64,000 bases of DNA from an uncultured Bacteroidia bacterium. GTDB lineage: Bacteria > Bacteroidota > Bacteroidia > Bacteroidales > UBA932. Below the pieces are notes generated by a model, which saw only the letters and a program-made list of their open reading frames with translations, was not told where the DNA came from and searched no databases. Location of the stretch: NCBI GenBank assembly GCA_902792815.1, contig CADBAY010000011.1, positions 19,456 to 83,455 on the forward strand. The letters are read 5' to 3'. The position numbers were made by a program, and so were the translations under genes. This document shows positions 36,806-44,361 of this stretch, one piece after another (position 1 is the first letter of the stretch; each line of letters opens with the position of its first letter).

Positions 36806-37651
36806 TTATGATTGTATCTGGGGGGCGGAGGCCACGTGGCTGCGGTACAGCTCGTCTATTCCCACGAAGCCCTCGCCTGCAGGGTCTTCGAGGACGTTGA
36901 TCCTGGTCTTGGGCCCGCACACTGCAACACGCAGTACATCAATTATTTGCCGCGACACCACAGGCTCCAGCCAATCGAACTCCTTGACCCGGCGATTGTC
37001 GATTTCAGCCTCAACCTCGGCACGAATGCTTTCCGTCATCTTGTGGGTAAAATCTTCCGCCACCTTGTCGTTAACAGGAGGAAGGCTTATGCCCAGCAGC
37101 GAGCGGCTCCGGAAAGTGTTGCTCAGGTCCCAAGTCAGGCGCTTACGGGAGTAAGAAATGATGCCGGGGTTGAATCCGGCCACGTAGAGAGTATCCGAAT
37201 CGGGCTCATATTTGAACCTTACATCCTCTAGGCGCACCCCGTATTCGGCACAGATATCGGCCCGGAGCGCTCCGTTGAAAACGAGCGACCGCTCCTTGTC
37301 TTCACGGACGTAAGTGCGCGTGAACGAAGTATCTACGTTAAGTACAGAAAGGTGCAGCACGGGGGTCAGGGAGGCCACGTTGAGCGGGCTGTGGCGAAGG
37401 GTATCCAACTCGCGGCGCAGTTCCGAGAGCTGATTGGTCAGTTCGTCGTTGCGCTGCTCGCTTTTAAGCAGTTCTTCACGGCCGTTTTTAATGAAGGCTT
37501 TCCATACCAAATAGCCCAAGACAATGCCGGCTATGAGGATAACTCCATACTTGAGGGTCGGAGAGGTAAAAAGCAGCAAAACCCCCACTGCAAGCAGCAG
37601 GATGGCAACGATAATAACGGCTACCGTTCTGAATTTCACTTTACCTGACAT
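36806..37651 (-). CDS. DUF4230 domain-containing membrane protein
   Basis: A 281-residue protein with two closely spaced hydrophobic helices near the N-terminus (about residues 9-28 and 33-52), a short coiled-coil (NDELTNQLSELRRELDTL) and a DUF4230 domain (about 95-260; TRTYVREDKERSLVFNG, YGVRLEDVRF, DTLYVAG). The family is of unknown function and membrane anchored. The frame is open to 37690, but the ATG at 37651 has a TAGCTTTG promoter box 5 nt upstream and gives a sensible N-terminus. It stands between feoAB and a divergent lipoprotein gene. Confidence 0.85.
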   Translation of the reverse strand: MSGKVKFRTVAVIIVAILLLAVGVLLLFTSPTLKYGVILIAGIVLGYLVWKAFIKNGREELLKSEQRNDELTNQLSELRRELDTLRHSPLNVASLTPVLHLSVLNVDTSFTRTYVREDKERSLVFNGALRADICAEYGVRLEDVRFKYEPDSDTLYVAGFNPGIISYSRKRLTWDLSNTFRSRSLLGISLPPVNDKVAEDFTHKMTESIRAEVEAEIDNRRVKEFDWLEPVVSRQIIDVLRVAVCGPKTRINVLEDPAGEGFVGIDELYRSHVASAPQIQS

Positions 37652-37656
37652 CGGTG

Positions 37657-37664
37657 CAAAGCTA
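37657..37664 (-). promoter_or_regulatory. Promoter -7 box for the DUF4230 gene
   Basis: CAAAGCTA on the plus strand (TAGCTTTG on the minus strand), 5 nt from the ATG at 37651. No clear -33. Confidence 0.5.
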
Positions 37665-37696
37665 CGCTTTATTTTTGGTTTTTTATGCATTAATCG

Positions 37697-37704
37697 TATC
37701 TTTG
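37697..37704 (+). promoter_or_regulatory. Promoter -7 box for the 37.7-kb lipoprotein gene
   Basis: TATCTTTG, 28 nt upstream of the ATG at 37733. Confidence 0.55.
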
Positions 37705-37732
37705 CTTAATTGTTGTTTTAAATAACACGGTT

Positions 37733-38788
37733 ATGAAAATCAAGAATACACTTCTTTTGCTGGTGGTTGCAGCCGCAGCTGCCGTTTCCTGCAACTTGTT
37801 CAATAATTGGGATATGGATGTCCCCATGGGGGTTGACAAACACGCCAACCTTACTCCCGAGAAGCTTTTCGACGTTCAGTTTGACAACAATCTCGCCACT
37901 ACTCCGGCCGGAGATATTTGCTTGAGCTTCGAGCCTTCCAAAGGCATCGAAAAAGAGTGCACCCTGGAGGCCGGCAAGAATACTTTACTCGGAGAGTTTA
38001 CCGTTGTCGCCGACGACGGCCCCGCTATCAGCGGAGGTGCCGACTTTGATCCGGCACAGATATTCTTCACCTTCGACAACCCCTCGGACAAGACCGTCAA
38101 GTTCGATGTCGACGTAGAGGCCAGCACTTTAACTAAGGCCGTCCAGACAGTCACTTTCTCCATTCCTGTACCGGCAGGCAAGACCGGTTACACCGTGCTT
38201 ATCAAGAGTTCCAACTCCGACGTTCCCGCCGCCAACTCAAATGCCACCGTCATAATGGACAACACTGCCAAGGACGTTTTCGTCGGCCACAAACTCAGCG
38301 GTCCCGTCAAGTTTAAGGTTATGGCCGGCGTGGGCACCACCAAGGCCGGCGTGGCTCCCGCGGCATCGGCATTCAAGTTAAGGGCAACCGCCAAGGTTTT
38401 CGTGCCGTTTACGCTCAGGAAAGGTTCTTCGTTTACCCTCATCAAGGCGTTCACCGACCTGGGCCTCAAGCTCTCGGACTATACCATTGAATCAAAGGAA
38501 TACGATGTGATTGCCGATGTTACCAACAGCATGCCTTTTGAGATCTCCGGTACCGGCGAATCCGTCCAGGGCGTCACAGCTACCATCAACAATCCTATCG
38601 CCGCCGGCACAAAAGCCTCTCCCGCCAAGACCTCGATTATCGTGAGGGTAAATGACAACTCCGGCAACAGCTTGGTCCAGGATGCTTCCATCAAACTTAA
38701 GTTCACGGCCGCTGAGAATGGTGCCAGGATCAACAACGGCGGAACGCTCCAGATTCATTACACCGGAATCAAAGTTCATCAGTTCTAA
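37733..38788 (+). CDS. Unrecognised lipoprotein
   Basis: A 351-residue lipoprotein with lipobox AAVSC (Cys20). The rest is predicted beta-rich, with several Thr/Val/Lys strand patterns (KTVKFDVDVEASTL, ATVIMDNTAKDVF) and no Cys beyond the anchor. I do not recognise the family. It is monocistronic: a promoter box lies 28 nt upstream and a strong terminator hairpin follows. Surface adhesin or binding function would be a guess. Confidence 0.8.
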   Translation: MKIKNTLLLLVVAAAAAVSCNLFNNWDMDVPMGVDKHANLTPEKLFDVQFDNNLATTPAGDICLSFEPSKGIEKECTLEAGKNTLLGEFTVVADDGPAISGGADFDPAQIFFTFDNPSDKTVKFDVDVEASTLTKAVQTVTFSIPVPAGKTGYTVLIKSSNSDVPAANSNATVIMDNTAKDVFVGHKLSGPVKFKVMAGVGTTKAGVAPAASAFKLRATAKVFVPFTLRKGSSFTLIKAFTDLGLKLSDYTIESKEYDVIADVTNSMPFEISGTGESVQGVTATINNPIAAGTKASPAKTSIIVRVNDNSGNSLVQDASIKLKFTAAENGARINNGGTLQIHYTGIKVHQF

Positions 38789-38806
38789 GATGCTTTAAAT
38801 AATTTT

Positions 38807-38841
38807 ACCGCCGCTCCCGGGTGTGGGGCGGCGGTATTTTT
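38807..38841 (+). terminator. Rho-independent terminator
   Basis: Stem ACCGCCGC (38807-38814) / GCGGCGGT (38828-38835), 13-nt loop, followed by a T-run. It terminates the lipoprotein gene. Confidence 0.8.
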
Positions 38842-38928
38842 ATGCTTGCTTGGGCTTATGCGTTTATGCCGGTCAGGGCCGGGGCGGGGGCGGAGCCAGG
38901 CGGGGGCGACTGCGGCTTCAGGACGGCA

Positions 38929-39636
38929 CTAAAGCAGTGAGAGGGCCACTTCCATCATATTTGTGAAAGTGGTTACGCGCTCCTCGGCTGTGGTATCTTC
39001 GCCGGTAATGACGTGATCGGATATGGTGCAGATAGCCAGGGCCTTGTTGCCGCTGCGGGCTGCATTCATATAAAGGGCCGACGCCTCCATCTCCACCGCC
39101 AGCACGCCCATCTTGATCCATCCGTTTATGTCCGGCGTGTCGGAGTAGAACACGTCGGTCGAGAGCACATTGCCCACTTTATAGTTGATGCCTCTGCGGG
39201 TGCATTCGTCAGCGGCGCGGCGGATGAGGTCGAAGTCGGCGATGGGGGCGAAAGTTCCCCTCAGGTGGTATTGGTCGCCGTAGCAGGAGTCGGTGCAGGC
39301 ACCCTCGGCAATCACCAGGTCGCCCACGTGGAGGTCCATGCTGTATGCTCCGGCAGAACCCACGCGGATGATGGTTTTGACTCCATAGAAGTTATAAAGC
39401 TCGTAGGTATAGATGCCTATCGAGGGAATGCCCATGCCGTGGCCCATCACGCTGACGCGTTTGCCTTTGTAGGTGCCGGTGAAGCCCAGCATTCCGCGGA
39501 CGTTATTGAATTGAACGGGATTATCGAGGAAATTTTCTGCCATGAATTGGACTCGCAGAGGGTCGCCCGCCATGATGACGGTCTCGGCTATCTCGCCGTA
39601 CTGCGCTCCGATGTGAGGTGTAGGTGTACTTGCCAT
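38929..39636 (-). CDS. deoD: Purine-nucleoside phosphorylase (DeoD type)
   Basis: A 235-residue hexameric-type PNP that phosphorolyses purine nucleosides to base and ribose 1-phosphate in the cytoplasm. Motifs: [20 protein letters not shown], read as [16 protein letters not shown], the phosphate-site [25 protein letters not shown] and the catalytic ISDHVITGE (Asp in SDH). The frame opens upstream at 39666, but the ATG at 39636 starts the canonical MxTPTPHI N-terminus. A weak TACTTTCG-like box lies 17 nt upstream. Confidence 0.95.
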   Translation of the reverse strand: MASTPTPHIGAQYGEIAETVIMAGDPLRVQFMAENFLDNPVQFNNVRGMLGFTGTYKGKRVSVMGHGMGIPSIGIYTYELYNFYGVKTIIRVGSAGAYSMDLHVGDLVIAEGACTDSCYGDQYHLRGTFAPIADFDLIRRAADECTRRGINYKVGNVLSTDVFYSDTPDINGWIKMGVLAVEMEASALYMNAARSGNKALAICTISDHVITGEDTTAEERVTTFTNMMEVALSLL

Positions 39637-39715
39637 AATGTGATTATTTTGCACGAAAGTAAACATTTTTTAGCTTTTGAGCAAAAATTAGCGGCGGGCG
39701 GGGGCAGACAAGCAC

Positions 39716-39840
39716 AAAAGCCGCTGTTTTGTGTCAGAATAGCCTATTGCCGAACCCAAAGCGCACAAAATCTTGGAAAATGTGGCAAAAGAGGCTCAGA
39801 ACCTTCTGTTTTGACACGAAAAACCCATATTTGTGCGCTC
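39716..39840. repeat. Intergenic repeat family D, copy 1 with inverted partner
   Basis: GCGCACAAAATCTTGGAAAA followed by TGTGGCAAAAG (about 39761-39791) recurs as ACGCACAAAAACCTGTAAAA, TGTGTCAGAAG at about 40426-40456. Within copy 1 an inverted partner ends TTTGTGCGCTC (39829-39840). This is a weaker family than A-C. Confidence 0.45.
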
Positions 39841-39852
39841 TCGAAGGCCAAA

Positions 39853-39963
39853 GCGGACAAGGTCTCATTTCATTGGCGACACCTTGCCCGGGAAAAGCCG
39901 TTAGAGGCCCGCAGGAGCCAGGTATGCGGGCAAGGTCCCCGGCATATAATTAGACCTTGCCCG
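39853..39963. repeat. Intergenic repeat family A, copy 2 (111 bp)
   Basis: Starts GCGGACAAGGTCT and ends AGACCTTGCCCG. It is exactly 111 bp, like copies 1 and 3, and closely similar to copy 3 (shared internal GGCGACACCTTGCCC, AAGCCGTTAGAGG and GCGGGCAAGGTCCCCGGCAT). Confidence 0.82.
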
Positions 39964-40072
39964 AAAGCTTCTTTCTCTTCCGCCGCGGGCCTCACACCAC
40001 TACGCGCTAACTCATGTTTTCCAGCCTGACGGAGATGCTGCAGGAGGCTGGAAAGCAGGAATCTTCCTCCAT

Positions 40073-40216
40073 GTCGCAGGTCAAGAGGCTTGGCGTCGCA
40101 GGTCAGTATTTCTACCGGGGACCTGCGACACAAATCAAAGCAATGTGCCATATAGCGTCGCCGGTCTCCCATCCTTTTTCCGACCTGCGACGATAAACAA
40201 CCAGACCTGCGACGTC
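40073..40216. repeat. Intergenic repeat family B, copy 2 (GTCGCAGGTC units)
   Basis: Forward GTCGCAGGTC at 40073-40082 and 40095-40104; inverted GACCTGCGAC at 40120-40129, 40182-40191 and 40204-40213. The core GTGCCATATAGCGTCGCCGG at 40145-40164 matches copy 1 at 24537. It lies between the two adjacent family-A copies. Confidence 0.78.
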
Positions 40217-40294
40217 TGCCAGAGGGACTTTCTCGTGGATCTCCTGCCCGGCGTGGATGATAGCCGCTGCGGGCGGGGCCTGCGAGGCGGATGG

Positions 40295-40405
40295 GCGGGC
40301 AAGGTCTCCTTTCAGCGGCGACACCTTGCCCAAGGAAAGCCGTTAGAGGGCCGTCAGAGCCAGGTAAGCGGGCAAGGTCCCCGGCATATTATTAGACCTT
40401 GCCCG
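40295..40405. repeat. Intergenic repeat family A, copy 3 (111 bp)
   Basis: Starts GCGGGCAAGGTCT and ends AGACCTTGCCCG, 111 bp long, with internal ACACCTTGCCC and GGGCAAGGTCC giving two potential hairpins. Same orientation as copy 2. Followed by a family-D unit at about 40417-40456. Confidence 0.82.
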
Positions 40406-40471
40406 GCAGCTCATTTGGGCCCGAAACGCACAAAAACCTGTAAAATGTGTCAGAAGTTATGATCTACCCGA

Positions 40472-41320
40472 TCACTTAATCCCCCAGTCGCTGAGCTTGA
40501 CTTTGCCTTCGACTCTTTCTTCGATTTTGTCGTCGAGGGCGGGGAAGAAGTCGAAGCCGGTGAGGGCTTCGAGTTCATCGACGCTCATCAAGCAGTCCTT
40601 GAGGTAGTAGCGGGCGTCGTCATTGTCCATCACAAAGGCGATGGCGCTGTAAGATCCGTCGGGGCGGCGGGCAAGGACGGCTTTGTAGAACGAATCGGGC
40701 ACCACTACGTCCCTCTCTCCGATGGTCCCGTAGCGGTTCTTCCCTACTATAGGTCCGGTGACAACCCACACGCTTCCGTAGCGCTTGGCCCAGGCGCGGA
40801 CGCGCTTCTCAAGGTACTGCCAGTCGCCGGCATTGAGGACTTCGTTCTGCGGGCAGATATTGGTAAAGTAGAACGTCTCCGCCATGGCGGTGCTGCTGAA
40901 AGCGGCGTCGGCGGCCGGCATGAGGTGCCCCTTGGTCCATCCGGAGCCGCTGTAATCCTCCCGCATGGCCTGGGTGCAGCCCCGCAGGTCGGGATCCATC
41001 CGGAACTCTATACCGTCCCGGTCGCGGCGCCCCTCAGCCTCCTCGGCAGTGAGCTCATAAGCCACCCAGTCGGGAATGAGAGTGCTTGTATTGTAAGAAG
41101 TTACGTATGCACCATGCTTAACGATACGCCCTCCGGATACAGGCACCGGAAGTTCAAGGGCGCCACCGGAGCTGACATCAGTGCCCGGGGATGCCAGAAC
41201 GCCCGGATCATCAGGAGTCACGGGCTCCTCGGCAGCCCCGCCTCCGCCTACAAAATAATAGACAAGAGCGGCAATGGCGAGCACTGCGAGCAACAAATAT
41301 TTCTTGATTTTCTTCACCAC
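40472..41320 (-). CDS. Exported DNA/RNA non-specific endonuclease (NUC1 type)
   Basis: A 282-residue protein with an N-terminal hydrophobic signal/anchor (about residues 7-24) and a Gly/Pro/Asp linker, then a beta-beta-alpha-Me nuclease domain. The signature is SGSGWTKGHLMPAADAAFS (general base His in GHLMPAAD) with downstream FTNICPQNEVLN (Asn ligand) and WVVTGPIVG. It cleaves DNA and RNA without sequence specificity outside the cytoplasm. The start codon is GTG at 41320; a TATTTTTG box on the minus strand (41341-41348) lies 20 nt upstream. Neighbours are DeoD and RidA, fitting nucleic-acid scavenging. Confidence 0.9.
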   Translation of the reverse strand: MVKKIKKYLLLAVLAIAALVYYFVGGGGAAEEPVTPDDPGVLASPGTDVSSGGALELPVPVSGGRIVKHGAYVTSYNTSTLIPDWVAYELTAEEAEGRRDRDGIEFRMDPDLRGCTQAMREDYSGSGWTKGHLMPAADAAFSSTAMAETFYFTNICPQNEVLNAGDWQYLEKRVRAWAKRYGSVWVVTGPIVGKNRYGTIGERDVVVPDSFYKAVLARRPDGSYSAIAFVMDNDDARYYLKDCLMSVDELEALTGFDFFPALDDKIEERVEGKVKLSDWGIK

Positions 41321-41390
41321 TTATGCGGTTAGCGCACATGCAAAAATATGAATTTTTATCAATTATTATTCTCAGTAGCAATAAAAACTG

Positions 41391-41398
41391 TATCTTTG
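41391..41398 (+). promoter_or_regulatory. Promoter -7 box for ridA-sanA
   Basis: TATCTTTG, 16 nt upstream of the RidA ATG; nearly back to back with the divergent nuclease promoter (41341-41348). Confidence 0.55.
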
Positions 41399-41414
41399 AC
41401 AAAAACCGAAACGT

Positions 41415-41792
41415 ATGAAAGCAATCAGTTCATCCAAGGCCCCGGCCGCCATAGGCCCATACAGCCAGGCCATCGACAGCGGTGCAGGACTCGTTTTTGT
41501 GTCCGGCCAGCTACCCATCGACCCTGCTACGGGAGCTTTCCCCGAGGGTGGCATAAAGGAGCAGACAGCCCAGTCGATCCGCAATGCAAAGGCCATTCTG
41601 GAGGAGGCCGGCAGCGGACTTGCCAAAGTGGTCAAGACAACCGTTTTCCTTGCCGACATGGCCGACTTCGGAGCAATGAACGAAGTGTATTCCAGCTACT
41701 TTACCTCTCCCTTCCCCGCCCGCAGCGCAGTGGCGGTCAAAGACCTGCCCAAGGGTGCTCTGGTTGAGATTGAATGCATCGCAAGGGTATGA
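41415..41792 (+). CDS. RidA-family enamine/imine deaminase
   Basis: A 125-residue YjgF/RidA protein: APAAIGPYSQAIDSGAGLVF at the N-terminus, GQLPIDPATG, and the C-terminal ALVEIECIARV with the Glu of the active site. It hydrolyses reactive enamines and imines released by PLP enzymes, in the cytoplasm. The stop overlaps the start of the SanA-like gene by 4 bp, so the two are coupled. Confidence 0.95.
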   Translation: MKAISSSKAPAAIGPYSQAIDSGAGLVFVSGQLPIDPATGAFPEGGIKEQTAQSIRNAKAILEEAGSGLAKVVKTTVFLADMADFGAMNEVYSSYFTSPFPARSAVAVKDLPKGALVEIECIARV

Positions 41793-42436
41793 AGAAAGTA
41801 GGGCGGACCATACTGTGGATCCTGCTCGTGCCGGTGCTCGCAGCGCTGGCGCTTATCTTCACGTGCGACGGTATCATCTCGCACGCGGCCAAAGGACGCT
41901 GCTACGAAAGCACCGATGACATCCCGCACAACAAAGCGGCTCTCGTGCTCGGCACCTCGTCCAAGCTCGCCGGAGGCCGTCCCAACGCCTACTTCACCTA
42001 CAGGATAAGAGCCGCCGTCGAGCTTTACAACGCCGGCAAAGTGGATTGTATTGTGGTCAGCGGAGACAACCGCCACGCCTCGTACAACGAGCCCCGCGAG
42101 ATGAAAAGGGCCCTTCTTGCCGCCGGCATCCCCGAAAGCAAGATTTTTATGGATTACGCCGGCTTCCGCACCCTCGATTCGGTGGTAAGGATGGACACCA
42201 TATTCAGCCAAAACAGCTTCACGGTGGTCAGCCAGCGCTTCCACATCGAGCGAGCCCTGTACATCGCAAAGTCCAGGGGCCTTGACGCAATAGGCTACAG
42301 CGCAACTGACGTAAACCGCTTCTACGGCTTCAGAACCCGCTGCCGCGAATACCTTGCACGGGTGAAGATGTTCATCGACCTCCTCACCCACAAGGAGCCT
42401 CACTTCGGAGGCGAGAAAATAGAGCTTGACTGCTAA
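41789..42436 (+). CDS. SanA/YdcF-like DUF218 membrane protein
   Basis: A 215-residue inner-membrane protein with one N-terminal transmembrane helix (TILWILLVPVLAALALIF) and a DUF218 domain outside the membrane: ALVLGTSSKLAGGRPNAYF, then IVVSGDNRHASYNEPREM and the C-terminal YGFRTRCREYLARVK. SanA of enterobacteria affects envelope permeability to vancomycin; the biochemical activity is unknown. The start at 41789 overlaps the RidA stop (ATGA); an upstream ATG at 41774 lies within ridA and is less likely. Confidence 0.9.
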   Translation: MKKVGRTILWILLVPVLAALALIFTCDGIISHAAKGRCYESTDDIPHNKAALVLGTSSKLAGGRPNAYFTYRIRAAVELYNAGKVDCIVVSGDNRHASYNEPREMKRALLAAGIPESKIFMDYAGFRTLDSVVRMDTIFSQNSFTVVSQRFHIERALYIAKSRGLDAIGYSATDVNRFYGFRTRCREYLARVKMFIDLLTHKEPHFGGEKIELDC

Positions 42437-42513
42437 TTCTCAAGCACACTGCCTTCCTCGCGGCTGAGCGGTCTAACTTCAGGAACGCCGCAAACATCAT
42501 CCTTTTTCATCAT
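42433..42513 (-). CDS. Possible 26-residue small ORF
   Basis: A short frame MMKKDDVCGVPEVRPLSREE and six further residues ends at the TAG at 42433-42435. It overlaps the sanA stop codon. It lies just downstream of the decayed lipoprotein gene and may be a remnant or a true small peptide. I see no family and no clear promoter. Confidence 0.25.
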   Translation of the reverse strand: MMKKDDVCGVPEVRPLSREEGSVLEN

Positions 42514-42558
42514 AATCTACTTCAGATTAAAACAACTATTGCAAATGTGATGAAAACT

Positions 42559-42965
42559 TTACTGTCCAACATTTAGTTCGAGTTCAATTACCTTTGTCTT
42601 ACCCGCGGCGGCTTTGTACGCCTCTCCAGCGGCCGCCCTGCGCATCTGTGCGGCTTCCAGTCGGGTGCTAAGAGTATTGCGTGTAATAGTATTGGATACA
42701 TGCCAGAATCCGTCTTCGCCCTGCTCGACAATATTGCCGGCATCGTCGGTTGCCCAGTGGCCGAATTCGTCACCGTGCAGGTGTATGCCAATGGTAGAAC
42801 CGTCTGGCTGGGTAACAACGATCCTGCCGGGATATGCAGGACCGGCAAAGGCAGTCAACGTGGCGCTTTCTCCTTGTCGTTAACTTCCTCAGCCTCACGC
42901 TGGCAGCAAGGGATTAGCACAGCAGCGGCACATATTGCCGCAATAAACTGGTAAATACGTTTCAT
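42559..42965 (-). pseudogene. Decayed lipoprotein gene (M6-metalloprotease-type N-terminus)
   Basis: The ATG at 42965 opens a lipoprotein signal peptide (MKRIYQFIAAICAAAVLIPC) but that frame stops at TGA after 37 codons. The continuing homologous frame (42858-42559) reads AFAGPAYPGRIVVTQPDG, LHGDEFGHWATDDAGNIVEQ, GFWHVSN, the N-terminal domain seen in secreted M6-type metalloproteases of Bacteroidales. So there is a frameshift near 42865-42875, and the gene then ends after about 100 codons without any protease domain. I call it a truncated, frameshifted remnant. Confidence 0.65.
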
Positions 42966-42998
42966 AGGCATACGGAAAAACTAAAACTCGCCGAAATC

Positions 42999-43109
42999 TT
43001 ATTCATGTACCGGCGCTATCTGGGAGTCCTCCAGAAGCGATTTTCTCAGCGATACCGTGACGACCTTCAGGGAAGGGGCGGTGTAACAGAACTGGAAATT
43101 CTGTGTCAT
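42999..43109 (-). CDS. Small peptide gene upstream of the decayed lipoprotein
   Basis: A 36-residue ORF starting MTQNFQFCYTAPSLKVVTVS. The pattern (tyrosine, Ala-Pro, then alternating Val strand, then an acidic tail) is that of short peptides often encoded next to secreted-protein genes in Bacteroidales. It lies 33 bp upstream of the decayed lipoprotein start on the same strand. Function unknown; I found no clear promoter box. Confidence 0.45.
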   Translation of the reverse strand: MTQNFQFCYTAPSLKVVTVSLRKSLLEDSQIAPVHE

Positions 43110-43189
43110 AAATAAACCTTCTAAAATGTTAACACTTAACTAGTAATTACAAAGGAAAGTATTTTTTCAGAATAATCAAATAAATGAAC

Positions 43190-43197
43190 TATTTTTG
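43190..43197 (+). promoter_or_regulatory. Promoter -7 box that fixes the start of the BACON gene
   Basis: TATTTTTG, 22 nt upstream of the ATG at 43220. It overlaps codons that would follow the earlier in-frame ATG at 43184, which rules that start out. Confidence 0.6.
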
Positions 43198-43219
43198 CAA
43201 ACAACACCGCTTTGTTGTC

Positions 43220-44359
43220 ATGAAAGTTTTTGTCAAGATTATCGCAGTAGCCGCCTTGCTGGCGGGCTCCGTTTGCGCTCAAGCCCAGAATGCTGTTTAT
43301 ACTTTTTTGTTCGACAGCATTAAAACATCAGAATCAGAAGACTTTGTCCCCGGAACAGGACGCGTTGTTATTTATGATAATCTAACAGTTTCCATCTCCG
43401 GTTCCAAGGCAAAAGGGAAACCAATTAATTACTCATTTAAATTCAACAGCTTGGTCCCGTTAAAAGGGGTGCTGGGTTTCAAATTATATTCTGACATTAA
43501 TGTCGACGATAAAAAGCCCTACCTATTTGTTTCGTATGAAGGATGGATGGCTGACTACAACGATAAATCTTCCGGTCACTTTCTTGCGCTTTATGATGAT
43601 AATAAACATAATATAGCCACCATGGAAGCCTGCTTGGATGCTATAAAAAACTCTACCGGCATTTTCAGGAATTTCTCAAGCGAAGCCGACCGTGAACTAC
43701 CCCTGACCGTCAACGGCTACAATACCGGCAAAGTCTTTACCGTGCCGGCCAATGGAGGCGATACGGTATATCCTATCCGGACTAAAACGGGCAAGATGGT
43801 ATGCGACACCAAGATAGGCGACTACACAGCCACTTCCGATTCCTACTGGTGCGAGATCAACACCAAGACCGATGCGGCTATACTTTTACGTACCAGTGCC
43901 AATACTACCGGCTATGAAAGGAAGGCGACCATAACCGTCGAAGCCGGAGGCAAGACCACTACGGTAAGGGTAAGCCAGCCGTCCTGCACGGCAGTGGTCA
44001 AAAATGTCTGGGTAGAACACAACAAATTTTCCGGCCTGGTGAAAGGCATGAGGATACATTTCGATTTCGAGACTTACAACATGCGCGGACGTACCGGGGA
44101 ATGCGGGGCTTACTTCTTTTTCGCGAACGGCCAGAAGCTGATGGACTACAATTACCAGTACCGTGCTCTGGACGGCCAGGTGTGCGTTTGTACCAACTTT
44201 ACTCCGGGATACGACAACACCTCCTACAACGACGTACAACTGTTCATGCCTTATTCCGAGTTGCACATCAACGGAAGCGCAACATGTAAATTTTATGTCC
44301 AAATAGCTATTGGCGGCCAGTACGCCATAAGCCAGGAATATTCTTTCACATACAATTAA
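43220..44359 (+). CDS. Exported BACON-domain protein
   Basis: A 379-residue exported protein with signal peptide MKVFVKIIAVAALLAGSVCA, cleaved near AQA-QN. No lipobox in the standard place. The central part (about residues 180-255) is a BACON domain: VPANGGDTVYPIRTKTG, then SDSYWCEINTK and GYERKATITVEAGGKTTTVR. The flanking regions are beta-rich and unrecognised; the C-terminal one (about 265-379) could be a second sandwich. BACON domains are mucin- or carbohydrate-associated modules of gut Bacteroidota. The ORF has lower GC than its neighbours in the first third. It converges on the nucleoside-hydrolase fusion gene with only 2 bp between. Confidence 0.8.
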   Translation: MKVFVKIIAVAALLAGSVCAQAQNAVYTFLFDSIKTSESEDFVPGTGRVVIYDNLTVSISGSKAKGKPINYSFKFNSLVPLKGVLGFKLYSDINVDDKKPYLFVSYEGWMADYNDKSSGHFLALYDDNKHNIATMEACLDAIKNSTGIFRNFSSEADRELPLTVNGYNTGKVFTVPANGGDTVYPIRTKTGKMVCDTKIGDYTATSDSYWCEINTKTDAAILLRTSANTTGYERKATITVEAGGKTTTVRVSQPSCTAVVKNVWVEHNKFSGLVKGMRIHFDFETYNMRGRTGECGAYFFFANGQKLMDYNYQYRALDGQVCVCTNFTPGYDNTSYNDVQLFMPYSELHINGSATCKFYVQIAIGGQYAISQEYSFTYN

Positions 44360-44361
44360 GC

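Noticed and set aside
39716-40456. Possible CRISPR array
   Set aside because: The repeated elements are of several kinds, 10 to 111 bp long, irregularly spaced and partly inverted; there is no constant repeat-spacer pattern and no cas gene in the window.
43184-43219. Earlier ATG at 43184 for the BACON gene
   Set aside because: The -7 promoter box (43190-43197) lies inside the extra codons, and the shorter protein starts with a clean signal peptide.
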